This document shows positions 34,109-43,359 of a DNA stretch of 64,000 nt, piece after piece. Source of the DNA: Candidatus Poribacteria bacterium (GTDB lineage Bacteria > Poribacteria > WGA-4E > JAJDTR01); the NCBI GenBank assembly GCA_022827055.1, contig JAJDTR010000013.1, forward strand, positions 1-64,000, read 5' to 3'. Position numbers and translations under genes: made by a program. The notes below the pieces were generated by a model. That model did no database searches. It was not told the DNA's origin and saw nothing but the letters and a program-made list of their open reading frames with translations. Within the stretch, counting starts at the first letter, position 1; every line of letters begins with the position of its first letter.

Positions 34109-36100
34109 ATGCACACCATGCTCTGTAATTTAAGACTGGCGTTTTGTCCCTTTGTATTGATTTTTCTTGTTACCGCATTCGCCAATTGTTCGGGCAGGAG
34201 GGAGCAGGCGCCGCTTTCTTGGCACGTCAGATTTGTATCGCGCGGGGCTGAAGTTCACTTTGACTCGGCCAGTCGGAGAACAATCCGACAAATTCGCGTT
34301 TTGAGTGTGCCAGGTGCGGATGAGGTGGTAGTTGCCCAACTTGATCTAAGGGGCTACGCCCGTACGGCGGAGCCGCTCTACTTTCGGTGGGAGAATGGTA
34401 TAGAATACCGGTTCGAGGTTCAGGAAGAATCGGGGCAAACTTCAACCAAGACGTTACGATCACCGCAGGCCGGCCCACATGGAAAACTTGAAATCGCCCT
34501 TCCGTATGGTACTGCCGCGAAAGAGAGAATCGGGGATTCCGATCCCACTGTTATTTCATCTAGCAAATCATTGGTGCTTCAGGATAGCAACATCACAATG
34601 ACTTTGCTCCTACGAAATGGCTTTAGAGCGCCCGTTCGGTTTGAAATAAATGTCGAGATTCCCTATCCGCTTCAGGCGGCGAAGGTTCCTGAGGATCTCG
34701 GCGCCAAACACGCCGTCGAGATGTCTAATTCAGCCCATGATGGTAACGAAGACAGGATTTGGCGATTGTCCGCTTCGGGCAGTTTCGCGGTTGAGTCGGA
34801 GGTATGGTACCGGCAGGTGGAGTTGTATGTCCCGGCGGAGCCTCTTCCCGATTCAACGCGGATTTCCGGACGCGCACTCTTCAAAGCCGCCGACGGGGAG
34901 TCTTGGGAGCGGCAAACTTCCGTATCGTTGCAATCGACGACGATTGATGAAATCGCTACACTGATCTCGATTGAGGACGTTTTTATGCCGACCGACGAAG
35001 CGGGCATTTTTGACGCGCGTCAACAGCCGGATGTGATCTCCTATCCACGCCCTGTGCTTGGGCGTCTTGGCAAGTGGTTGGGAGTGAAAGCGGAACAGTC
35101 GGACTATTATGAGCCGATTTCGTACCAATCAGTGCGTCTTCGAAATGATGGTGAACAAACTATCCATTTACTTGTTTCGGCCGTAAACCTTGACACAACG
35201 AGCGGAAGTCCGGTCCCCTTCCTCGCTCCGCCGGACGAATTTAACGCAGGCACAAACCGAAGTTTTGCATTTGCAAGTTTGGCTCCTCAAAACTCTACGG
35301 ATGTGCCCTTGCCGATTTTCTTCAATCCGTCAATCGCCCAAGAGGGGGCATCGCGCGGATTTCAGGGGAGAGGTAGTTATGAACGGGAGATAGAAGTAAG
35401 GGTTTGGGGAAGCGACACAACAATACTTCGTGCAGCGAGACCTTTGCACATCACGACACCAAACCAGCAAGCCTTAGTTATTACGGCATGTGCGTTCGCC
35501 GGCACATTGGCCGGGCTTGTTCTATTTTTCGGTTTTCACCGATCAATCTTTTCTCGCTTTACCACGAAGCGGCTCATCTTGGTCGCACTTTTTGGGACAA
35601 CCATCTTCGTCACTGTTAGCATCCCGTCAACATTGCTCGCGAATTTGGTGTCGGCGTTGCTCGGTCCCGCCTCGTTTTTGGTTACGGGACTGATAAACGA
35701 GACGCTGTATTACGCGCTGCTGACTGCGTTGTTAATGCTCGTTCCCAAGCCGGGTGTTATAACGTTGGTATCCCTCGCTCGACTTTTGCTCGGCGGCGTG
35801 GTACTGGGCTTATTCAACCCAATAACGTTGGTGTATACTGGCGTGAGCGTCTTGCTCTTGGAAACGGGGTTTAAGATTGCCCGAAACGGCCGTCACCTGT
35901 TACCGCTTGCGTTGGCGTTTGGCGCTTGCGACTCCATCGCCGTTTACGTGGATTTCCAGATCAGTATGACGCTATACCGTCTTTTTTATGCCGAATGGTA
36001 TATCGTTTCCCGTTGCGTGGTCGACGGGTTTATCTACACGTTTGTAGGTGTGCTTTTAGGCAGGCGTTTGGGATGGGGATTGTGGCGCGTGGCGGAATAG
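34109..36100 (+). CDS. Large membrane protein with extracytoplasmic beta region and six-helix domain
   Basis: In this 663-residue protein an N-terminal signal or anchor is followed by about 420 residues of soluble, beta-rich sequence, without a named family. The C-terminal 200 residues (from about 454) have roughly six hydrophobic helices, including 'LLGPASFLVTGLINETLYYA' and 'RLLLGGVVLGLFNPITLVYT'. These helices resemble in layout the substrate-binding (S) subunits of ECF vitamin transporters, but no EcfA or EcfT genes are in the window. It starts 59 bases after the riboswitch-controlled propeller gene on the same strand and is probably in the same transcript, so a role with cobalamin is inferred. 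ATG 34118 is an alternative start. Confidence 0.7.
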   Translation: MHTMLCNLRLAFCPFVLIFLVTAFANCSGRREQAPLSWHVRFVSRGAEVHFDSASRRTIRQIRVLSVPGADEVVVAQLDLRGYARTAEPLYFRWENGIEYRFEVQEESGQTSTKTLRSPQAGPHGKLEIALPYGTAAKERIGDSDPTVISSSKSLVLQDSNITMTLLLRNGFRAPVRFEINVEIPYPLQAAKVPEDLGAKHAVEMSNSAHDGNEDRIWRLSASGSFAVESEVWYRQVELYVPAEPLPDSTRISGRALFKAADGESWERQTSVSLQSTTIDEIATLISIEDVFMPTDEAGIFDARQQPDVISYPRPVLGRLGKWLGVKAEQSDYYEPISYQSVRLRNDGEQTIHLLVSAVNLDTTSGSPVPFLAPPDEFNAGTNRSFAFASLAPQNSTDVPLPIFFNPSIAQEGASRGFQGRGSYEREIEVRVWGSDTTILRAARPLHITTPNQQALVITACAFAGTLAGLVLFFGFHRSIFSRFTTKRLILVALFGTTIFVTVSIPSTLLANLVSALLGPASFLVTGLINETLYYALLTALLMLVPKPGVITLVSLARLLLGGVVLGLFNPITLVYTGVSVLLLETGFKIARNGRHLLPLALAFGACDSIAVYVDFQISMTLYRLFYAEWYIVSRCVVDGFIYTFVGVLLGRRLGWGLWRVAE

Positions 36101-36214
36101 TGTGTGAATGGATATAGGCTTTTACCTCTTCTCGTGTTCTGCGACGCAGTCTGCTATTTTAAGGGATGGCATTCTGCTCTACGATATCTCGTGTCTCGGA
36201 TCGCGATTCGAACG

Positions 36215-36304
36215 GGAGTTCTATCGCCTCATTGTTCACTCGGTTGATTGTTCGCTTTATTGCGGCTGGCACCTTATAGACTGGTGGGCAGTGCCCACCC
36301 TACA
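36215..36304 (+). repeat. TTGATC-family repeat followed by REP-like hairpin
   Basis: GGAGTTCTATCGCCTCATTG then TTCACTCGGTTGATT (36215-36249) is followed by GGTGGGCAGTGCCCACC (36283-36299), a perfect palindrome. The same two elements occur side by side at 24308-24449, so they may travel together. Confidence 0.6.
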
Positions 36305-36366
36305 AAACCTTACGAATGTGGATTTCTAACACTGACAAAGTCAGTTCGACGCTTGGGAGGCATCGC

Positions 36367-38052
36367 ATGAAAGATGAAAAACTACGGTTGAAGGCATGTC
36401 TTGCCCTTTTAATCTGCATATTAGTTCCGGTCTACACCGCTTACGGGGCGGAGATTCAAGACGATGACATTACATTTACCAGGCAAGGGGTAGTCATTGA
36501 GGTACGGAACGATTCGGCGAAGCACATTCAGGCGCAAGTCCAATCTGATGCAGGCTTGGTGCCGGTCAAAGTGTTCCCGATTGATGGCGGCCGCCTTTTT
36601 CTTCAATTTGAATGGCAACCCGCGACACCCTATCAGATTCGTATCGATTCTTTAAACCTTAAGGGTCGTCATGTCTCGCCGCTCAAACCAAGCGCCTATC
36701 GGGTGCGTGTGATTGAGCTGGATTCGATGCTTTCACTGTTGGCAAATCTGAAGCGTCCTGCCGTTCCAACCACCGTCGCCTTCTCCCCGGATGGCGGTCA
36801 GCTCGCTATAGCAACGGATGCCGGCCATCTGGCGATTGTGAACCCGCTAACGGGAACAAGCATCTGGACCACACGAATTTCGGAAGGTTATGCCAAACAT
36901 GCGACATTCAGTCCTGACGGCACTCGCTTTTTCATTGGCGAACAATCCGCCGACGGCTTGATTTACGCATACAAGCTATCGGACGATAAGCCCGCCCTGT
37001 TATGGAGATACCGGACAGCGGACGACATTGATACATCCCGCCCAGCAAACCCGGACGATGTATACGGGTGGGTACAATATCCCGGACCTTATCGCATGGC
37101 TATGACGGAAGACGGCGACCTCTTGGCGTCGGCGAATCATTCGTGGACCGAGGACGGAAAAAGCCTAAAGAAATCGCAGCTTTACCGATTCGATGGCACC
37201 ACGGGTAAAGTAAAATGGAAATGGCCGAGTGATCGAGCCCTTCCAATGATTATCAAATGGTTTGACTACAGCAATGACGGTAAGACTGTCGCCCTAGTCT
37301 GCGATGGAGGAGTCATCGGAGGGTCGCCACGATACAAGTCGGGCACGCTGTACGTCATTGACGGCGAAACCGGGGCAGACCGATGGAGTTACACGTTCGA
37401 CTCGCTGAAGCCCTTCTATCAGGCAGTGACGTTCTGGCGAGGCGTGGCTGTTTCACCCGATGGATCGTGGATAAATGTTTCGACAGACGACGGAAGAGTT
37501 TTTATCTTTAACTCGGCCGACACCGACAGACATTGGAAAGCCGATCTCACAACACCTCTGAAGGTCAGCGATGTTCCCATCACCGCGACTACGGGTACTA
37601 TTGGCGCCACAGACGAGTTTGCCTTGTTTGTAACCGGCGACACCTATATTCCCTATCATCTTAAGAAAGGTGCGCAACAGCCACCGTCAGCGCATCCAAA
37701 TGGTATGACGTTATTTGCCTATTCGTGGACGGGGAATAAGATTTGGCAGTGGAAGCTGGAGAACATGCCTCAGGCGTTGCAAATTGATCGTACAGGAAAA
37801 TATGCTGTTGTTAGTCAATCGAAATATAGCCGAACCGGTGTTCAGCAGTTTCATGGTGTCTCCGTCTTTAATCTGCAGACAAAGGGCGGTGGGCTTGAGA
37901 AGTACCTTTACACCTATCGTACGGAGGGAAAACTTCCTTACGATACCGTAGACATCAGCGGCGACGGAAGGCTTATCGCCGTGGTTGAGACGCCGATTGT
38001 CATGCCGGATGAGACCGTGCGCGGAAAGAACCGAGTGCATATACTGAAGTAA
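36367..38052 (+). CDS. Secreted PQQ/WD40-like propeller protein
   Basis: This 561-residue protein has a signal peptide (residues 1-30, LALLICILVPVYTAYGA). An N-terminal beta domain of about 100 residues follows, then a quinoprotein-like propeller with 'FSPDGGQLAIATDAGHLAIV', 'SPDGTRFFIGE', 'VSPDGSWINVSTDDGRVFIF' and 'DGRLIAVVETP'. The 'DGxTGKVKWKW' strands fit the PQQ-propeller (BamB/quinoprotein) fold. No residues that bind PQQ are obvious. ATG 36367 was chosen because GGGAGG lies six bases upstream; 36316 lacks a site. It follows the membrane protein after a repeat-filled gap of about 270 bases, so its link to B12 is uncertain. Confidence 0.8.
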   Translation: MKDEKLRLKACLALLICILVPVYTAYGAEIQDDDITFTRQGVVIEVRNDSAKHIQAQVQSDAGLVPVKVFPIDGGRLFLQFEWQPATPYQIRIDSLNLKGRHVSPLKPSAYRVRVIELDSMLSLLANLKRPAVPTTVAFSPDGGQLAIATDAGHLAIVNPLTGTSIWTTRISEGYAKHATFSPDGTRFFIGEQSADGLIYAYKLSDDKPALLWRYRTADDIDTSRPANPDDVYGWVQYPGPYRMAMTEDGDLLASANHSWTEDGKSLKKSQLYRFDGTTGKVKWKWPSDRALPMIIKWFDYSNDGKTVALVCDGGVIGGSPRYKSGTLYVIDGETGADRWSYTFDSLKPFYQAVTFWRGVAVSPDGSWINVSTDDGRVFIFNSADTDRHWKADLTTPLKVSDVPITATTGTIGATDEFALFVTGDTYIPYHLKKGAQQPPSAHPNGMTLFAYSWTGNKIWQWKLENMPQALQIDRTGKYAVVSQSKYSRTGVQQFHGVSVFNLQTKGGGLEKYLYTYRTEGKLPYDTVDISGDGRLIAVVETPIVMPDETVRGKNRVHILK

Positions 38053-38439
38053 GGATGAAGTCTAACTATTATCTTTCTTTTCCGCCTTTGCCCGGTTTGG
38101 CAACCTCTTGCCTCGTGTGCCAGACGCTCATCTTCTCCTACCTCTCCTAAACTCCCTCTTTTTAGGTTGATGATTGCTTGTTATAGTAAAACCACATAGT
38201 TAACTATACACATCGGTAGGTTCGGTTTCCTAACCGAACCGGTATTTGTCCAGTCTCGTAGGTGCGGTTGGAAACCGCACCTACCGATATATGTGTATGA
38301 ATGGAATTGGCTATAGGATTTCCGTAGCTAGAAGCGGCACAGTGTAATTCCATTGACGTTGGTTGAGCTCTTTGATAGACTTCCGGTCCGTCATTATGTC
38401 CGTGGAATCACCACCTCAAAAATCGGGGAGACAACTATC
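38053..38439. other. Spacer holding a compound hairpin repeat
   Basis: Apart from the repeat at 38204-38298 and the ribosome site (GGGGAGA) of the next gene, no feature is supported in these 387 bases. Confidence 0.5.
38204..38298. repeat. Compound inverted repeat (nested hairpins)
   Basis: The outer arms CTATACACATCGGTAGGT and ACCTACCGATATATGTGTAT pair. Inside them lie two hairpins, GGTTCGGTTTCCTAACCGAACC and GGTGCGGTTGGAAACCGCACC. A related pair with GGTAGG/CCTACC arms is at 63154-63208. It is a REP-doublet or MITE-like unit. Confidence 0.7.
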
Positions 38440-39534
38440 ATGTCCGAAAATCGCGGCGAAACACTTTACCTTTACGTTGGCACTTATACCGAAGGCGAGA
38501 GTGAAGGCATCTACGTCTATCGTATGCATCCAATTACCGGCGCCTTGGAATTGGCTAGTATTACGGACGCAGGGGAAAATCCTACATTCTTGGCTATCCA
38601 TCCCAATCGTCGATATCTTTACGCTGTCAACGAAATCAGCGAGTTTGATGGGAAACCAAGCGGGAGCGTCAGTGCGTTTGCCATTGACCAGACGAACGGA
38701 GAATTGACGTTTTTGAACCGAAAGTCCTCAGTAGGGGATGGACCTTGTCACCTGGTCGTTGACAGCACCGGCAACTATGTGTTAGCGGCAAATTACGGCG
38801 GCGGCAGTGTATGTATGCTGCCGATACTTGACGATGGACGGCTCGGAGACGCAACAGACTTTGTCCAGCACGAGGGTTCAAGCGCCGATTCCGGTCGACA
38901 GTCGGCACCGCACGCGCATTCTATTGTTACCGATCCTTCCAACCAATATGCCTTCGCGCCAGATCTGGGACTTGACAAAATCAAGAGTTACCGGCTTGAT
39001 TTGAATGCAGGAAAGTTAGTCCCGAATACTACTCCTCACGCGGCGGTTGGAGCCGGCGCAGGACCACGCCATTTTGATTTCCATCCCAACCGTAGATTTG
39101 CCTACGTGATCAATGAGCTCGATTCTACCATTACCGGATTCGACTATGACGAAGCTAGCGGCACTCTAAGCGAGATTCAAACGATTTCGACTCTTCCCGA
39201 GGATTTCTCCGGCAAGAGCCATACCGCCGATGTGCACGTCCATCTGTCAGGAAGATTCCTCTACGGCTCCAACCGGGGTCACGACAGTATTGCCATATTT
39301 GAGATTGACGAGACTTCCGGCAGACTCCGCTTGATCGGTTATGAGCCAACACAGGGAGAGACGCCGCGTAATTTTGGGATTGATCCTGGCGGAACGTTAT
39401 TACTCGCAGCCAATCAGAATACCGACACGATTATCACGTTCCAAATAGACCAAGAGACGGGCAATCTTAATCCGGCAGGGCAGGTCACCGAGGTGCCGGC
39501 GCCTGTGTGCTTGCAGTTTGTCACATTACCATAG
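38440..39534 (+). CDS. Lactonase-family (6-phosphogluconolactonase-like) seven-bladed propeller
   Basis: This 364-residue lactonase (YbhE/Pgl family) starts with LYLYVGTYTEGESEGIYVY. The typical elements follow: NPTFLAIHPNRRYLYAVNE, GPCHLVVDSTGNYVLAANYG, HAHSIVTDPSNQYAFAPDLG, GPRHFDFHPNRRFAYVINEL and GETPRNFGIDPGG. Such proteins hydrolyse 6-phosphogluconolactone or other lactones in the cytoplasm; no signal peptide is seen. ATG 38440 was chosen since GGGAGA lies eight bases upstream and homologues begin near LYVGTYT; the upstream TTG extension is polar and unneeded. It lies 152 bases before the surface protein gene on the same strand. Confidence 0.9.
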   Translation: MSENRGETLYLYVGTYTEGESEGIYVYRMHPITGALELASITDAGENPTFLAIHPNRRYLYAVNEISEFDGKPSGSVSAFAIDQTNGELTFLNRKSSVGDGPCHLVVDSTGNYVLAANYGGGSVCMLPILDDGRLGDATDFVQHEGSSADSGRQSAPHAHSIVTDPSNQYAFAPDLGLDKIKSYRLDLNAGKLVPNTTPHAAVGAGAGPRHFDFHPNRRFAYVINELDSTITGFDYDEASGTLSEIQTISTLPEDFSGKSHTADVHVHLSGRFLYGSNRGHDSIAIFEIDETSGRLRLIGYEPTQGETPRNFGIDPGGTLLLAANQNTDTIITFQIDQETGNLNPAGQVTEVPAPVCLQFVTLP

Positions 39535-39686
39535 TAATTAAAGGCGAGGGGTACATTGACATCTTAATCATTTGCGGCAAGAGGGCTTTCAGTGTAGTTA
39601 CAGATGGATTTCGCAGGTCCCGTGTCAACAACGGACATCAATCGCTTCCGATCGAACATTACATACGTATCAAGGAGAATCACCTG

Positions 39687-42611
39687 ATGAAATGTATATA
39701 TTCCGTCTTGAGCGGCATCTTGCTTGTTTCTACTCTGCTCCCATACAATAGTCATTCCCAAAATATTTCACAATTGAGTTTACCAGATGGTGCGATAGCT
39801 CGTCTTGGAAATGGGAGAATCACCGGTAGTGCAGTGTATTCGCCGAATGGAGAGCGACTCGCGGTCTCCAGCAGTATTGGAGTCTGGCTTTATGATGCCC
39901 GTACTGGTAATGAGATAGACCTTCTTATGCGGCACACGGCGCCGGTCTCTTCGTTATCATATTCTAAGGACGGGCGTACACTTGCAAGTGCAAGCTATGA
40001 CGAGACGATTTGTCTTTGGGATGGCCGAACAGGGGAACACCGTCTTACTATTGAGACCGGCCACAGAGACGGAGTGACCGCCGTTGCAGTATCCCCCGAC
40101 GCATCCATGATTGCAAGTGCAGGTCGAGATGGAGCGGTTCATCTATGGAATGCGCGCACCGGAACCGTAGTGCATACCTTTACGGGTCATAATGAAGCAG
40201 TTTGGACCGTCGCGTACTCCATAGATGGACGTACGCTCGCTAGTGGCGGTAGGAATACAATAATTCGTTTATGGGATACCCGCGGAAAACAGCCTCTTGG
40301 TTCTCTAGAAGGGCACAAGGATTCAGTTTACTCCGTAGCCTTCTCGTCTGATGGCCGCACGCTCGCCAGCGGGAGCGCAGATGGGATTGTCGGCGTCTGG
40401 GATATACCAACTCGTGACCGGAGGTTTCCTCTGCACGGTCCTTCGACAGGAGGCGCCGTTGTAGCAATTTCTCGAGACGGGAACCTGCTCGCAAGTGGAG
40501 GCAATTCCGGCGCGGTTGAGGTTTGGGATCTCGCAACTGGCATACGCAGGCACAAACTCAGCGGTCATCGAGGGAAGATACGCGGAGTCGCATTTTCGCC
40601 AGACGGAGCCAAAATTGTTAGCGCGGCTAGTGGTCGAGATCAGACGATTAGCCTGTGGGATGTGCACGCCGGGAAGAATATAAAAACACTTGAGAATCAT
40701 ACGGCTGGAGTTTCGTCTGTGACCTTTTCTCTCGAAGGTGACATAATCGCTAGCGGAAGTTATGACAATGGAGTTCATCTGTGGGATGCACGCACATGGC
40801 GTCCGCTACAAACGTTTGAAGGGCATTCCGATACGGTAGATACGGTGACGTATTCTCCCGACGGGTTCACTCTTGCCAGTGGAAGTCGGGATGGAACCAT
40901 CCGCTTGTGGGATTTACGTTCCGGAGATTATCGGCAGTTGAGCACTCCAGGTGCATTGGTTTCTTCTATAGCGTTCTCTCGTGACGGCGTGCGGCTTGCC
41001 AGCGGGCATTGGGATGCCTCGATCCGCGTATGGGAGCTAAAGGCAGGTCAACTACCTCGATTATACTTGGGTCACACCGACTTCGTTACAGCGGTAGCAT
41101 TTTCTGTCGATGGACTTACGCTTGCCAGCGGGAGTAGGGATGAAACCATTCGATTATGGGATATTGCTCGCGGAAGACAGAAAGAGATTTTGTTGGGGCA
41201 CTCTTCGGGGGTAGAGTCGATAGCGTATTCTCCGGACGGTACTAAAATCGCCAGTGCAGGCGGGGAACCCGAAGCACAAGGACGAGGCGGGCTTCGATTG
41301 TGGGATTCGCACACCGGGGATCATATTCGGACATTTATACGCCACGAGCATCTTGTGTATACCGTGGCGTTTTCACCGGATGGTAAGAGACTTGCCAGCG
41401 GCGGCGGCGGTTGGACCGACAACAGGGTTCGCTTGTGGGATTCGGAGACAGCGGAACCGCTGGAGTCGTTTAGCGGGCACACCAATAGCGTCAACTCGGT
41501 GGCGTTTGCTCCTAATGGACGCATACTCGCTAGCGGCAGCGACGACGGCACGGTCTTGCTTTGGAATACCTCGCCAAATACGCGAGCCATAGTTCAGATC
41601 CTACCGGCGAAACTAACGTCCCCTGCAGTTGGCAGTCAGTTAATCCTTGAAGTTGGGATCGTGGGCGGAGCGGGAGTTGCAGGATACCAATGCACGGTGG
41701 GGTTTGATTCGACGGCTCTACGATATGTAGAACAATACAATTCGGTCTATCTGCCCGGCACGTTGTTTGAGATACCGCCGGTCGTGACGAAGAATTCGGT
41801 GACAGTTGCGGCCACATCGTTGGTGGGAGAAAACAGCGGTGATGGCACGCTCGCCATATTGGTCTTTGAGGTAGTGGCGGAGAAGGAATCGGATCTGACT
41901 TTGTCCGGAGTCGAATTGTCGGACATCACGGGATTCTCGTCTAAGCCGCGTGTTCGTAACGGGAAGATAATCGTACGTCCCAGCCCTAAGGGAGACGTGA
42001 ATAGCGACGGAGTCGTAAATATCCAAGATTTGGTGTTAGTTGCCACGCGTTTTGGACAGCCAGGGGAGGAGGGAGCCGATGTTAACGGTGATGGCGTGGT
42101 GAACATTCAAGACTTGGTTCTAGTGGCGGCGGCATTTGCGAACGCAGCCGCTGCTCCGTCTGAAAGCTTGGATATCCGTGAGGAAGTCACCGCTACCGAG
42201 ATAAAGTCTTGGTTAAGCCAGGCGGAACGCCTTGACTCCTCTGACTCGTCGCTAAATAGAGGAGTTGTCGTTCTTAAGCGATTATTGGTAGAGTTGACAG
42301 AACGTTCGTACATTCCGACCGAGACATCGCTGCTGCCGAACTTTCCTAATCCGTTCAACCCCGAGACTTGGATACCGTATCAATTGGCAGAGCCGTTAGA
42401 GGTGACAATCACGATTTATAACGGCAATGGACTTAGGATTCGGGAACTGGCAGCAGGAAGCCGGCCCGCCGGTTTATACCAGAGCCGAAGCCGTGCCGCG
42501 TATTGGGATGGGCGCAACCAGCTAGGTGAACCTGTGGTGAGCGGCGTCTATTTTTACACGTTGACGGCAGGCGATTTCGCCGCTACACGCAAAATGTTGG
42601 TCAACAGATAG
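39687..42611 (+). CDS. Surface WD40 protein with cohesin-like, dockerin and C-terminal sorting domains
   Basis: This 974-residue protein starts with a signal peptide (residues 1-26, CIYSVLSGILLVSTLLPYNS). About fourteen WD40 repeats at residues 35-635 follow (GHxxxVxSVAFSPDGxxLASGSxDxTIRLWD), enough for two propellers. Residues about 636-760 look like a cohesin module, ending ITGFSSKPRVRNGKI. A type I dockerin with two calcium loops (DVNSDGVVNIQD, DVNGDGVVNIQD) spans about 768-816. The C-terminus (880-974, PNFPNPFNPETWIPYQL, then GVYFYTLTAGDF) is the FlgD-like sorting domain for surface delivery. A cohesin and a dockerin in one chain could allow self-assembly. ATG 39687 follows AAGGAGAATCACCTG. 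Confidence 0.88.
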   Translation: MKCIYSVLSGILLVSTLLPYNSHSQNISQLSLPDGAIARLGNGRITGSAVYSPNGERLAVSSSIGVWLYDARTGNEIDLLMRHTAPVSSLSYSKDGRTLASASYDETICLWDGRTGEHRLTIETGHRDGVTAVAVSPDASMIASAGRDGAVHLWNARTGTVVHTFTGHNEAVWTVAYSIDGRTLASGGRNTIIRLWDTRGKQPLGSLEGHKDSVYSVAFSSDGRTLASGSADGIVGVWDIPTRDRRFPLHGPSTGGAVVAISRDGNLLASGGNSGAVEVWDLATGIRRHKLSGHRGKIRGVAFSPDGAKIVSAASGRDQTISLWDVHAGKNIKTLENHTAGVSSVTFSLEGDIIASGSYDNGVHLWDARTWRPLQTFEGHSDTVDTVTYSPDGFTLASGSRDGTIRLWDLRSGDYRQLSTPGALVSSIAFSRDGVRLASGHWDASIRVWELKAGQLPRLYLGHTDFVTAVAFSVDGLTLASGSRDETIRLWDIARGRQKEILLGHSSGVESIAYSPDGTKIASAGGEPEAQGRGGLRLWDSHTGDHIRTFIRHEHLVYTVAFSPDGKRLASGGGGWTDNRVRLWDSETAEPLESFSGHTNSVNSVAFAPNGRILASGSDDGTVLLWNTSPNTRAIVQILPAKLTSPAVGSQLILEVGIVGGAGVAGYQCTVGFDSTALRYVEQYNSVYLPGTLFEIPPVVTKNSVTVAATSLVGENSGDGTLAILVFEVVAEKESDLTLSGVELSDITGFSSKPRVRNGKIIVRPSPKGDVNSDGVVNIQDLVLVATRFGQPGEEGADVNGDGVVNIQDLVLVAAAFANAAAAPSESLDIREEVTATEIKSWLSQAERLDSSDSSLNRGVVVLKRLLVELTERSYIPTETSLLPNFPNPFNPETWIPYQLAEPLEVTITIYNGNGLRIRELAAGSRPAGLYQSRSRAAYWDGRNQLGEPVVSGVYFYTLTAGDFAATRKMLVNR

Positions 42612-42677
42612 GGGGAGAGGCAGTCTTTGGCCTAGTTGAAATGGTGGACACAAAGGGTTGGCTAAAAGAAATGGAGT

Positions 42678-43313
42678 CTACCATCCCGCCTGCTTAAGGA
42701 ATTCCAACGCCATCAGCATGTGACCTTCAGGGTTCGGGTGGACGCCATCTTGAGTGGTCCACAATTCCCCGGGGCGTGCTGTCACGGCGTGCTGAAACGC
42801 GTCACTTGTCCCAACTAGTCGAGCGTTGAATTCGTCTGCAAGGCGGTGGATGACTTCGTTATAAGCGTCGACAGGCATTGGTCGAGGTTCCGCGGCATCC
42901 GTAGCGACGTAGAAGATTTCAAACATGAACAATTCCGCGCTAAGCTCAGTCTTTGCGCGGGAAAGGATACGCCGGTAGCTAGCCTCCCACTCCGGTAGAT
43001 ATTCTTCCGTTGGCAGTCCCGCGGTCAACTGTCTGCTTGCGTTGTTGATTCCAATTTTCACGGAAAGCCAATTCGGTCTCTCGGCGATTACGTCCGCCTC
43101 CCAGCGCTGCTCCAGCCCCTCGACAACATCGCCCCCAATACCCTTGTTGACGTAGTCGATTCGCCGCTCAGGGTATTTCGCCGTTATGAGTTCGACTATT
43201 TTACCGACATAGCCGTTGCCGAACGGCGCGTATTCATCGCGTCGACCGCAGTCGGTAATGCTGTCACCGATAAACAGGATTTTGTCACCTGATTGAAAGA
43301 GTAAATCGGACAT
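42678..43313 (-). CDS. SGNH/GDSL-family hydrolase
   Basis: This 211-residue protein has no signal peptide. SGNH motifs are present: block I FIGDSITDCG with the nucleophile serine near residue 16, the GIGGD oxyanion glycine, GINN in place of GxND, and DGVHPNPEGH with the catalytic Asp and His. It should hydrolyse an ester or acetyl group, possibly on sugar substrates, given the neighbouring sugar-metabolism-like genes. It is convergent with the dockerin gene and first of the long minus-strand set when read from the left. Length is typical for the single-domain family. Confidence 0.92.
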   Translation of the reverse strand: MSDLLFQSGDKILFIGDSITDCGRRDEYAPFGNGYVGKIVELITAKYPERRIDYVNKGIGGDVVEGLEQRWEADVIAERPNWLSVKIGINNASRQLTAGLPTEEYLPEWEASYRRILSRAKTELSAELFMFEIFYVATDAAEPRPMPVDAYNEVIHRLADEFNARLVGTSDAFQHAVTARPGELWTTQDGVHPNPEGHMLMALEFLKQAGW

Positions 43314-43359
43314 AGAATCCCCAAGAGTAATGAAAAAAGTTTAGTTCATTTAAATCTAT

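Noticed and set aside
34109-36100. Naming the membrane protein as a B12 ECF transporter subunit
   Set aside because: Only helix layout and position support it; no EcfA/EcfT partners are visible, so it is kept as an inference.
40323-40778. Antisense open frames within the WD40 gene
   Set aside because: They are shadows of the repeated WD40 codons and have no start signals.
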